This document shows, piece by piece, positions 56,967-64,000 of a stretch of 64,000 nucleotides of DNA (positions are counted from its first letter, which is position 1; every line of letters starts with the position of its first letter). Origin of the DNA: Amycolatopsis sp. DSM 110486 (lineage in GTDB: Bacteria > Actinomycetota > Actinomycetes > Mycobacteriales > Pseudonocardiaceae). Position numbers and translations under genes: made by a program. The notes under the pieces are model-generated. The model was not told the DNA's origin. It did not search any database and saw only the letters and a program-made list of their open reading frames with translations. Location of the stretch: positions 682,001 to 746,000 of the forward strand of contig NZ_CP080519.1 of the NCBI RefSeq assembly GCF_019468465.1. Direction: 5' to 3'.

Positions 56967-57931
56967 CAATCCACCAACGTCCGGCCGGTCAACCGCAGGA
57001 AGACGTCCTCCAGCGAACTGCGCCGTACCAGGCTGGACACCGGGCGCAGGCCGCGTTCGTGGGCGCGCTCGAGCGTGGCCTCGCCCGTCATCGTGTACAG
57101 CAGCACGCGGTCGGGCAGGACCTCGACGCGCTCGGCCAGATCCTCGACCGCCGAAGCCGCGGTCTGCTGTTCGCCCGGCGCGAAGCGCAGCTCCACGACC
57201 TCTCGGGTGGAGTAGCGCGCGATCAGCTCCGCCGGCGAGCCCTCGGCGGCGATCCGGCCGCCGTCCATGACGACGAGCCTGTCGCAGAGCTGTTCGGCTT
57301 CATCCATGTAATGCGTCGTGACGATGAGCGTGGTGCCGCGCGCCTTGAGCCGGAACAGGCGATCCCACAGCAGGTGCCGTGCCTGCGGGTCGAGGCCAGT
57401 GGTCGGTTCGTCGAGCAGCAGCAGCTCCGGGTCGTTCACGAGCGAGCGCGCGATCGTCAGCCGTCGCTTCATGCCGCCGGAGAGCGAGTCGACGGGTTGC
57501 TCCGCCCGGTCGCTCAGCTGCGCGAACTCCATCAGCTCCTCGGCCTTGGCCCGCACGTGCGCCCGTGAGAGGCCGAAATACCGGCCGTAGAGCTGCAGGT
57601 TCTGCCGCACGGTGAGCTCGACGTCGAGGTTGTCCTCCTGCGGCACCACGCCCAGGCGCGCGCGGATGCGCGGCCCGTCGACGTCCGGGTCCATGCCCAG
57701 CACGCGCAGGTCACCGTCGGTGCGCGGCGACACGCACGCGATCATCCGCATCGTCGACGACTTCCCGGCGCCGTTGGGCCCGAGGAAGCCGAACGCCTCC
57801 CCCGGCCGCACCTCGACGTCGATGCCGCGCACCGCTTCGAACTCACCGAACCGCTTCACCAGTGCCTTCGCCTGCACCAGTGCCGGTTCCGCCGTTGCCT
57901 CTGCCACGCATGCGACACTAGGCGTGGGCAC
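56966..57931 (-). CDS. ABC exporter ATP-binding protein (NodI/DrrA-like)
   Basis: This 321-residue ATPase has Walker A GPNGAGKSS, signature SLSGGMKRRL and Walker B LLLLDEPTTGLD, then a C-terminal ~75-residue extension as in DrrA/NodI. The GTG at 57931 is used; a GTG at 57907 is also possible, and neither has a ribosome site. A 10-bp perfect palindrome ACCGATCGGT at 57952-57961 lies just upstream. Confidence 0.92.
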   Translation of the reverse strand: MPTPSVACVAEATAEPALVQAKALVKRFGEFEAVRGIDVEVRPGEAFGFLGPNGAGKSSTMRMIACVSPRTDGDLRVLGMDPDVDGPRIRARLGVVPQEDNLDVELTVRQNLQLYGRYFGLSRAHVRAKAEELMEFAQLSDRAEQPVDSLSGGMKRRLTIARSLVNDPELLLLDEPTTGLDPQARHLLWDRLFRLKARGTTLIVTTHYMDEAEQLCDRLVVMDGGRIAAEGSPAELIARYSTREVVELRFAPGEQQTAASAVEDLAERVEVLPDRVLLYTMTGEATLERAHERGLRPVSSLVRRSSLEDVFLRLTGRTLVD

Positions 57932-57960
57932 CGACAGTTTTCGACCGGTTTACCGATCGG

Positions 57961-60900
57961 TCAGCGGACGGTGACCGTCAGATCCCGCGAAACGCCGTTC
58001 ACCGTCACGGAAATCCGCGCGACACCCGGGTGCAACGCGGTCAGCACGCCGCTCGCCGTGTCGTAGGACACCACGTCCCACGGGGCCGGACGCCCCGCGC
58101 CGACGTGCGCGAAGAAGCCGCTCCAGTCCGCGCTCACCGGGTACGCGACCGGCACGGCCCGGCCGGCCTGCGTGAGCGTCGCGGTCAGCTGCGCCTTCAC
58201 GCCCCTCCGCAGCGAAGCGGGACCCGACAGCGTCAGCGCGTCGACGTTCGGCCGAGTCTCGAAGCGCACCGGCTGGTCCTTCGCCGACGGGTCGACGCGC
58301 ACCAGCGTCCAGCCGACGAACCCGCCGCCACCCGGCGCGGCCGCGGGCGTCTTGCCCGAGTTGCCGTTGACCAGGTACGGCACGCCGTCCGTGCGCGACA
58401 GGCTGAACACGCCGGCGTGCGACGCGATCGCGGCCGCCTGCTTGCCCGAGGACTGCTCGAAACCCGTGAGCCACGTCTGCAGCAGGTCGGCTTCCTTGCG
58501 GTCGCCCAGCTGCGAGTTGCCCGTGGGGCTCGGGTCCTTCACCGGGTGGTGCATCGCGACGACGACGCCGCGGATCGACCGGTCGCAGGCGGCGCCGTCG
58601 AGCGCGTCGCGCAGCATCCGCACCTGGTCGAACCCGCCGGCGCGCAGCGAGCCGCGCGAGGAGTCCATGAGCACGAGCCGGATGCCGTGCACGTCCACGA
58701 CCTGGTGGGTCACGCCGAACACGGCCTCGAAGTTGGCGAGCCCGTTGCCGCCCTCGGCTTCGTGGTTGCCGGGCACGTAGTACCACGGCACCTTGCTGTC
58801 GAGCTCCTCGGTGATCACCTTGCGCGCCAGCACGAAGTCGGGTGCGGTGCCGCGGTCGACGAGGTCGCCGTTGATCAGCACGAGGTCCGGTTTCGCGGCC
58901 ACGGCCTCACGCATCGCGCGGCGCGCCTGCATCACCAGCGGGCCGTCGGGCGCGTCGGCGGTGAACTGCGCGTCGCTGAGCACCGCGATCCGCAGGCCGC
59001 CGGTGCCGAGCGTGCCGTCGGTGACCAGGGCGGGGTCGTGCTCGGCCGGATCGGCGGGCACGGACGTGGACGGCGCGACCTCGAAGGTGAGGTCGTCGAA
59101 CACGAGGTGGCCCTCGTACTGCTGGTCCGGCACGTTCTCCACGGCGTAGAAGCGCGTGAGGCGCTGGCCGTCCGGCAGCCCGGCCGGCACGGCGGCGGTG
59201 ACGTACTTCCAGCCCGTCCAGTCGACGCTGAGCGAGAGGTCCACAATGGACGCCACGTTGGCCGCGTCGCGCAGTTCCGCGCGCAGCCAGGCGCCCTTGC
59301 CGTCGCCGTCGACCCACAGGCCGATCTTCTGCGACCCGGCCGGCACGCGCAACGGCGTCGCGGCGGTCACGTACGCGGCGCGCGTGGCCGTGGTGCCGGT
59401 GAGGCGATAGTCGAGCGCGAGGCCCTGCCCGCCGTCACGTCCTTCGGCCGGCGACAACGCGGCTCCGACCACAGCCGGGTACACGCTGGCACTCCAGCCG
59501 GCGGGACCGTCCAAAGGAGACGCCACCTGCGGCTCGGTGCCCACCGAAGCGGCCAGGTGCTCGGTCAGCCCGCCCGCGTGCACCGTGATCGCCGAGGCGC
59601 CCGAAGCGGCCTTCGCAGTGACCTCGAACCCGTCGGCGGCGGGCTTCACGTCCACCACGGCGGGGTCGTAGTCGAGCTGCACGTCGCGCGGTTCCACCCA
59701 GGTGCCGTAGCCGTCGGCGTCGTAGCCGTAGACCTGGAACGAGCTGTGCGCGCCCGCACCGGACAGCGCGACCTGTGCGGTGCTCGTGCCCAGCCGCACC
59801 GGTGTGCCGAGCACCGACACGGTCGTCTTGCCGGAAACCTTGCCGTCGCGGGCGACCACGGAGATGTCTTCGCGCGCTTCCGGATGCTGCCGGTCGGCGT
59901 GGGCGGTGAGCACGTTGTCCGTCACGGTGGCGCGGCCCGCGTCCGACGTGTTCCACCGCGGGTGCGCCGCGACGGCCGCGCCGGTCTCGTCGTGGCCGTC
60001 GGCGACGAGCACGCGCGACAGTCCGGAAAGGACTCGGGTGGCGTTCTTCGTGTTCTGCGCGGGAGCCGGCGCGAAGCCGGTCAGCCGGCCGCTGCCGGGC
60101 CCGGTCTTGATGCCGATCCCGTTGGGCACCAGCCGTTCCGCGCCGTCCGACGGGGCGTTGCGCACGCTCGGCGCGGCCTCACCCTCACCGCGCGCGAGCA
60201 GCGTGGAGGAGCCGCCGCCGTCGAGGTTGATGGCGTCGTCGGCACCCAGGGCCTTGAGGCGCCGGCCCAGCTCGGCCTCGGTCATGCCGCGGCTGTCGGC
60301 CTGCCGGCCGTCGACCGTCATGAGCCACAGGTGCTTGCCGTCGGCGGAAAAGCCGACGCCGGTGCGCGGGGCGAGCGTGGTGTCGTCGACCGGCTGCAGC
60401 TGGCCGTCCTTCAGCAACGCTTCGTTGCCGCCGACGGCCACGGCGATCTTCCCGGCGTCCGAGCGCGGCGCGTACGAGACGCCGACGCGGTCGCCGGCCT
60501 TCAGCGCGGAAAGCGTGTCCGCGCCTGTTTCCCGGCCCAGCAGCAGCGTGCTGCCCGCGGGAATCGGCCCGTCGGCCGGCTGTGTACGCACCTGCGTGAC
60601 CACGCCGTCGCGCACCTCGACTTCGGCCACCCGCGCGGCGCCGGCCACCGAAGTCGCGCGCGCCGAAGCACCCCACAGCGGCGTGTAGACGCCGAGCGCG
60701 TCCTTGCCCAGCACGGGGCTGTTGAAGTTCGTGGCGGGCACGCTGCGCCCGTCCGGCAGCTGCACCGACGCTTCGAGGAAGACGTCGGCCAGCTTCGCGC
60801 GGCCCTCGTCGGTGATCGCGGCGGTGGTGTTGTGCCCTGCGGCCGGCGCGGTCTGCAGCTGCCCGTCGGAAACGCCGACGCCCTCGGGCGCGCCGGTGGC

Positions 60901-61320
60901 GTTGATGTCGAAGAAGTCGCCGTTGACGCCGGCCACCGCGCCGGTGCGCGCCACCTGCTGTGACAGCGGCGCGCGCGCGGAAACCGTGCCAGGGCTCAGG
61001 TACGTGGGCGTGAGGACCTTGCTGGTGAGGTCGACGCTCAGTGTGTCACCGCGGATCCAGCCGGCCGGGTCGAAGCGGTCGAACTGCGTGAGCTGCAGGC
61101 CGGGCGCGATGGCCGAGGTGGCGCTGCTGGTCTCGAGGCCGTCGTCGGTCGTCGCCGCGGCCGTGACCGGCGCTTCGCGGGCCGAGGACGCCGCGGGCGC
61201 GCCTTCAACCGGCCGCGTGCCGAGTGGCGCGGCGAGCGGATCGCCGTAGGCAGGCGCGGTGACGGCGGTGGCGAACAGTGCGCAAAGGGCGCAAAGCAGC
61301 ACGGAGCGTGACTTCTTCAC
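57961..61320 (-). CDS. Secreted phosphodiester glycosidase (NAGPA-like) fused to a calcineurin-type phosphoesterase
   Basis: This 1119-residue exported protein has a signal peptide (VKKSRSVLLCALCALFATAVTAPAYG), an NAGPA-type domain from about 70 to 410 (AGVNGDFFD; DDAINLDGGGSSTLLARG), Ig-like/CBM-like regions, a metallophosphoesterase domain from about 770 to 1010 (IAVLSDAQF, LVLINGDLVDRG, YVPGNHEAEGG, VVVAMHHPVKD) and a C-terminal Big-like domain. It could remove a sugar phosphodiester and then the phosphate in wall-polymer turnover. The GTG at 61320 is inferred from the signal peptide. Confidence 0.87.
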   Translation of the reverse strand: MKKSRSVLLCALCALFATAVTAPAYGDPLAAPLGTRPVEGAPAASSAREAPVTAAATTDDGLETSSATSAIAPGLQLTQFDRFDPAGWIRGDTLSVDLTSKVLTPTYLSPGTVSARAPLSQQVARTGAVAGVNGDFFDINATGAPEGVGVSDGQLQTAPAAGHNTTAAITDEGRAKLADVFLEASVQLPDGRSVPATNFNSPVLGKDALGVYTPLWGASARATSVAGAARVAEVEVRDGVVTQVRTQPADGPIPAGSTLLLGRETGADTLSALKAGDRVGVSYAPRSDAGKIAVAVGGNEALLKDGQLQPVDDTTLAPRTGVGFSADGKHLWLMTVDGRQADSRGMTEAELGRRLKALGADDAINLDGGGSSTLLARGEGEAAPSVRNAPSDGAERLVPNGIGIKTGPGSGRLTGFAPAPAQNTKNATRVLSGLSRVLVADGHDETGAAVAAHPRWNTSDAGRATVTDNVLTAHADRQHPEAREDISVVARDGKVSGKTTVSVLGTPVRLGTSTAQVALSGAGAHSSFQVYGYDADGYGTWVEPRDVQLDYDPAVVDVKPAADGFEVTAKAASGASAITVHAGGLTEHLAASVGTEPQVASPLDGPAGWSASVYPAVVGAALSPAEGRDGGQGLALDYRLTGTTATRAAYVTAATPLRVPAGSQKIGLWVDGDGKGAWLRAELRDAANVASIVDLSLSVDWTGWKYVTAAVPAGLPDGQRLTRFYAVENVPDQQYEGHLVFDDLTFEVAPSTSVPADPAEHDPALVTDGTLGTGGLRIAVLSDAQFTADAPDGPLVMQARRAMREAVAAKPDLVLINGDLVDRGTAPDFVLARKVITEELDSKVPWYYVPGNHEAEGGNGLANFEAVFGVTHQVVDVHGIRLVLMDSSRGSLRAGGFDQVRMLRDALDGAACDRSIRGVVVAMHHPVKDPSPTGNSQLGDRKEADLLQTWLTGFEQSSGKQAAAIASHAGVFSLSRTDGVPYLVNGNSGKTPAAAPGGGGFVGWTLVRVDPSAKDQPVRFETRPNVDALTLSGPASLRRGVKAQLTATLTQAGRAVPVAYPVSADWSGFFAHVGAGRPAPWDVVSYDTASGVLTALHPGVARISVTVNGVSRDLTVTVR

Positions 61321-61431
61321 CAGGTACCCCAGTATCGAGTGAGTGACTTCGCCCAGCAAAGTGGAGCAGCCCGGCCGGCGGAAGGATTCAGGGTGAACGC
61401 CGCCTGAATGGCTCAGAACGGGCGGTTCCGG

Positions 61432-62148
61432 TCAGGGGGTCAGCGGCGCTTTCAGGAAGGCGCGCGCCAGCTCCTCGTCGCCCGTGACGCGCGGCGTGAC
61501 CTCGCCGCGCTTCCACAGCAGCGTCAGCAGCTCCTGCGCGCTCGCCTCGACGGTGGCGGCGGCCTCGCCTTCGCCCACCGCGGGCGGCTCCCCCGGCACG
61601 ACCGTCCACTCGTGCCCGGTGTCGGTGGCCCTCAGCGTGATCGGCTCGGGCAGCGGCGGCACGGCGTGCCAGCGGGTGACGCGCGACAGGAGTGCGGTGA
61701 GCACCTCGTCGACGCCATCGGCGGCCACGACGGGGTCGAGGACCGGTGTGGTGCCCGCGCAGCCGTGGAGGTCGATCAGGTGCACGGCCGTCTCGTGCAG
61801 CTGGCGGCGGAACCAGAACGTCTTGGTCTTCGGGGTGCCGCCGAAGTGCCAGCACTTCTCGGCGGGGTCGGCCGCTTCGAGGGCGGTGAGCAGCATCGCG
61901 GCGCTCTCGGCGTACCACGCGGCGAGGTCGCCGGGTTCGTCCGCGGCGGACAGTTTCTGCGGCTCGCCGGTGCGCACGATCTCCGCCGCCCAGCGGTGGA
62001 TGCCGCCGAGGTGGGTCACGAGGTCGGCGCGTGTCCAGCCGGCGCAGTCCGGCACCGGCGCGCTCACTTCACCGGAGGTCGCGGCCTCGGCGAACTCGGC
62101 CGTGAGCGCGCGCAGGCTCGCCAGATAGTCCTCGGCGGACAGAGTCAT
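61432..62148 (-). CDS. Maleylpyruvate isomerase-family (DinB-like, mycothiol-type) protein
   Basis: This 238-residue protein has the MDMPI N-terminal helical bundle (CAGWTRADLVTHLGGIHRWAAEIV with metal-ligand His, and a second HETAVHLIDLHG) and the C-terminal MDMPI_C domain. Known relatives use mycothiol for isomerisation or conjugation. It is separated from ndk by that gene's terminator, so it is transcribed on its own. The specific reaction is unknown. Confidence 0.85.
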   Translation of the reverse strand: MTLSAEDYLASLRALTAEFAEAATSGEVSAPVPDCAGWTRADLVTHLGGIHRWAAEIVRTGEPQKLSAADEPGDLAAWYAESAAMLLTALEAADPAEKCWHFGGTPKTKTFWFRRQLHETAVHLIDLHGCAGTTPVLDPVVAADGVDEVLTALLSRVTRWHAVPPLPEPITLRATDTGHEWTVVPGEPPAVGEGEAAATVEASAQELLTLLWKRGEVTPRVTGDEELARAFLKAPLTP

Positions 62149-62178
62149 GACACCTCGAAAGTGTTGGCGGAAACGGGA

Positions 62179-62216
62179 AAAGCCGGGGCGGAGCCACTCG
62201 GCCCCACCCCGGCTTT
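62179..62216 (-). terminator. Terminator of ndk
   Basis: A near-perfect hairpin (AAAGCCGGGG with CCCCGGCTTT plus inner GG/CC and GCC/GGC pairs, two mismatches, 4-base loop) lies 10 bases after the ndk stop. On the minus strand TTTTCCCGTTT follows. Confidence 0.88.
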
Positions 62217-62226
62217 CAAGCCCGGC

Positions 62227-62637
62227 TCACAGGTCCGGGAACCACAACTTCAGCTCACGCTCGGCCGACTCCGGGGAGTCGGAGCCGTGCACCAGGTTGA
62301 ACTGGGTCTCCAGCGCGAAGTCGCCGCGCAGGGTGCCCGGCGTGGCCTTCTCGACCGGGTCGGTACCGCCGGCCAGCTGGCGGAACGCGGCGATGGCGCG
62401 CGGCCCCTCCACGGCGATCGCGACGAGCGGACCCGACGTGATGAACTCCAGCAGGTCGCCGAAGAACGAACGTTCCTTGTGCTCGGCGTAGTGCTCCTCG
62501 GCCAGCGAGCGCTCGACGGTGCGCAGCTCGAGGGCGGCCAGCTTCAGGCCCTTGCGCTCGATGCGCGAGACGACCTCGCCGACGAGGCCGCGCGCGACGC
62601 CATCGGGCTTGACGAGGACCAGCGTGCGTTCAGTCAC
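62227..62637 (-). CDS. ndk: Nucleoside diphosphate kinase
   Basis: This 136-residue kinase balances NTP pools. [34 protein letters not shown] and the catalytic His117 in [15 protein letters not shown] are present. The GTG at 62637 is 16 bases behind AAGGAG and gives the exact family length; the long upstream open frame is not real. Confidence 0.97.
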   Translation of the reverse strand: MTERTLVLVKPDGVARGLVGEVVSRIERKGLKLAALELRTVERSLAEEHYAEHKERSFFGDLLEFITSGPLVAIAVEGPRAIAAFRQLAGGTDPVEKATPGTLRGDFALETQFNLVHGSDSPESAERELKLWFPDL

Positions 62638-62717
62638 GACGGTGTTTCTCCTTGTGCGGATTCGTGTTATCGGGCGCGAGCCTAGCCGATCCGCGCGTGC
62701 GGCCGGTTTCGGCGGGG

Positions 62718-64000
62718 TCAGCGGCCCTGCGGGTGCAGGGTCTTGGACCACAGGGACTTGCCTTCCGCGTCGCGCAGGTCGACGCGCAGGTCGCCGCTGC
62801 CGCCGTCGACGTTCAGCTCGCCGAAGTGCTGGAACCCTTGCGCGGGCGAGGAGTTCTGCGTCGTCGGCGCGTGGACGAACACCGCTTCCGGGCCGAAGGT
62901 CGGGTCGAGGGCGCTGGGCCCGAACGCGCCGGCGTTGAGCGGCCCGGACACGAACTCCCAGAACGGGTCGAAGTACTTGAAGGCCGCACGGTCGGGCGAG
63001 TAGTGGTGCGCGGCGGAGTAGTGGACGTCGGCGGTCAGCCACACGACGTTGCGCACGCGCCGACGCGAGATCTCGCGCAGCACCCAGGCCAGCTCCGTCT
63101 CACGACCACCGGGCGCGCCCGGCCGGTTGTTGGCGACGGCCTCGATGGCCGTGCCGTCCGGGACCACGAGGCCGATCGGCATGTCCGCCTGCACGATCTT
63201 CCACGTCGCGGTGCTGCGGTCCAGCGCGTCGGCGAGCCAGCGAGCCTGCTTGTCGCCGAGGATGTAGCCGGGCTTGGTCTGGTCCGCGGTGTTGGCGTTG
63301 CGGTAGGTGCGCATGTCGAGCACGAACACCTCGACGCGGCTGCCGTAGCGGAAGCTGCGGTACACCCGCCCGTCGACGGCCCGGCGGCTGTCGATGGGGT
63401 GCCACTCGTGAAAGGCCTGGTACGCGCGCGGGGCCAGGACGTCGAGGCGCTTCTCGGTGTATTCGGGGCGGTCGTTGAGGACTTCGCCGGGATACCAGTT
63501 GTTGAGCACCTCGTGGTCGTCCCACTGGACGTAGCTGGGGACCTGCGCGGCGAAGCGCAGGAAGTTCTTGTCGAGGCGGTTGTAGGAGTGCTGGCCGCGG
63601 TACTCGTCGAGGGTCTCGGCGACCTTTGCCTTCTCCGGCGTGACGATGTTGTGCCAGGTGCCGCCGTCGCCGGGCAGTGTGACGGTCTCGGTGAGCGGCC
63701 CGTCGGCGTAGACCGTGTCGCCGCTGTGCAGGAACAGGTCGGGGCGGCGGTCGGCCATGGCGGAGAAGATGGTCATGCCGCCGAACGCGGGGTTGATGCC
63801 GTAGTTCTGGCCCGCGACGTCGCCGCTCCACAGGATGCGCGTGTCGTGGCGGCCGACGGGCGCCGTCGAGAACCGGCCGGCGACGGGCTCGCTGGAGGTG
63901 CGGCCGTCGAGGTCCACGGCCGTGACGCGGTAGTGGTACTCGGTCCCGGGCTGTAGCCCGGCGACGCGCACCTTGCCGGTGCCGCCGGTGTCGGGCGTGG
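62718..64000 (-). CDS. PhoD-like alkaline phosphatase (5' end beyond the window)
   Basis: At least 427 codons of a PhoD-type phosphatase/phosphodiesterase are present. The N-terminal fibronectin-like PhoD_N part includes [12 protein letters not shown], followed by the metallophosphatase motifs [33 protein letters not shown] and [15 protein letters not shown]. The frame is open to the right edge, so the start and signal peptide are not visible. Secreted, releases phosphate from organic phosphodiesters. Confidence 0.93.
   Translation of the reverse strand, partial: TPDTGGTGKVRVAGLQPGTEYHYRVTAVDLDGRTSSEPVAGRFSTAPVGRHDTRILWSGDVAGQNYGINPAFGGMTIFSAMADRRPDLFLHSGDTVYADGPLTETVTLPGDGGTWHNIVTPEKAKVAETLDEYRGQHSYNRLDKNFLRFAAQVPSYVQWDDHEVLNNWYPGEVLNDRPEYTEKRLDVLAPRAYQAFHEWHPIDSRRAVDGRVYRSFRYGSRVEVFVLDMRTYRNANTADQTKPGYILGDKQARWLADALDRSTATWKIVQADMPIGLVVPDGTAIEAVANNRPGAPGGRETELAWVLREISRRRVRNVVWLTADVHYSAAHHYSPDRAAFKYFDPFWEFVSGPLNAGAFGPSALDPTFGPEAVFVHAPTTQNSSPAQGFQHFGELNVDGGSGDLRVDLRDAEGKSLWSKTLHPQGR

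Noticed and set aside
58030..60963. Plus-strand open frame of 977 codons opposite the phosphodiesterase gene
   Set aside because: Arg/His/Val-rich composition with no recognisable fold; the minus strand encodes a multidomain protein with intact motifs.

Overview
The window is high-GC actinobacterial DNA. It uses many GTG starts, SD-led overlapping operons, F420/FMN-type and mycothiol-type enzymes, and has a long TetR/SDR repertoire. The conserved gene order lepA - rpsT/holA - comEC/comEA - degV - octT - gpgP - rsfS - nadD - proB - obg - rpmA - rplU - rne - ndk matches, in the same order, the Rv2404c-Rv2445c region of Mycobacterium tuberculosis as I remember it. Protein style suggests a Pseudonocardiaceae member such as Amycolatopsis (inference). 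No rRNA, tRNA, CRISPR array or intact insertion sequence was recognised.

Layout. 88-4681 (-): a GntR/UTRA regulator heads an oligopeptide-type ABC importer operon (two permeases, two ATPases; its binding protein is not in the window). 4973-8037: an FMN/F420 split-barrel protein, EF4 (lepA) and a small methyltransferase. 8144-16720 (+): an accessory catabolic cluster with a LysR regulator, two full-length MmgE/PrpD-family proteins, a half-length PrpD paralogue, a tripartite tricarboxylate transporter (TctB-A-C) and an SDR without its catalytic tyrosine. An IS481-type transposase relic follows it. 17203-18463: a VOC protein and an EamA transporter. 18842-24280: rpsT, holA, a threonine-synthase-like gene under a SAM-I riboswitch, and comEC/comEA (to 25026). 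25208-27096 (+): an NTF2-like protein, an SDR and a TetR regulator with a 47-bp operator-like palindrome, placed inside the otherwise conserved com-deg block. 27120-30380 (-): degV, octT, gpgP, rsfS, nadD (glucosylglycerate lipid, ribosome silencing and NAD functions).

30805-43605 is a second accessory stretch: a RecQ-like helicase fused to a phosphoribosyltransferase-like domain, an MHS-type transporter, an E. coli-type second arginyl-tRNA synthetase, then an array of five TetR regulators, most divergently paired with an oxidoreductase (SDR, FAD monooxygenase, SDR-like, DJ-1) and ending in an aldo/keto reductase. Several intergenic spaces carry striking palindromes or phased repeats. 43655-50292 (-) is core: proB, obg, rpmA, rplU and a long RNase E/G with an IF2-N-like domain. 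50789-61320 is a third insert between rne and ndk: a secreted subtilase and LuxR-type regulator, a secreted BNR propeller, a drug/lipid ABC exporter and a secreted phosphodiester glycosidase/phosphoesterase. 61432-64000: a maleylpyruvate-isomerase-like protein, ndk and a PhoD-type phosphatase cut by the window end.

The most interesting candidates for new biology are the SAM-riboswitch/threonine-synthase unit, the three-PrpD/TTT cluster, the RecQ-PRTase fusion, the second ArgS and the phased 21-bp repeat operator.
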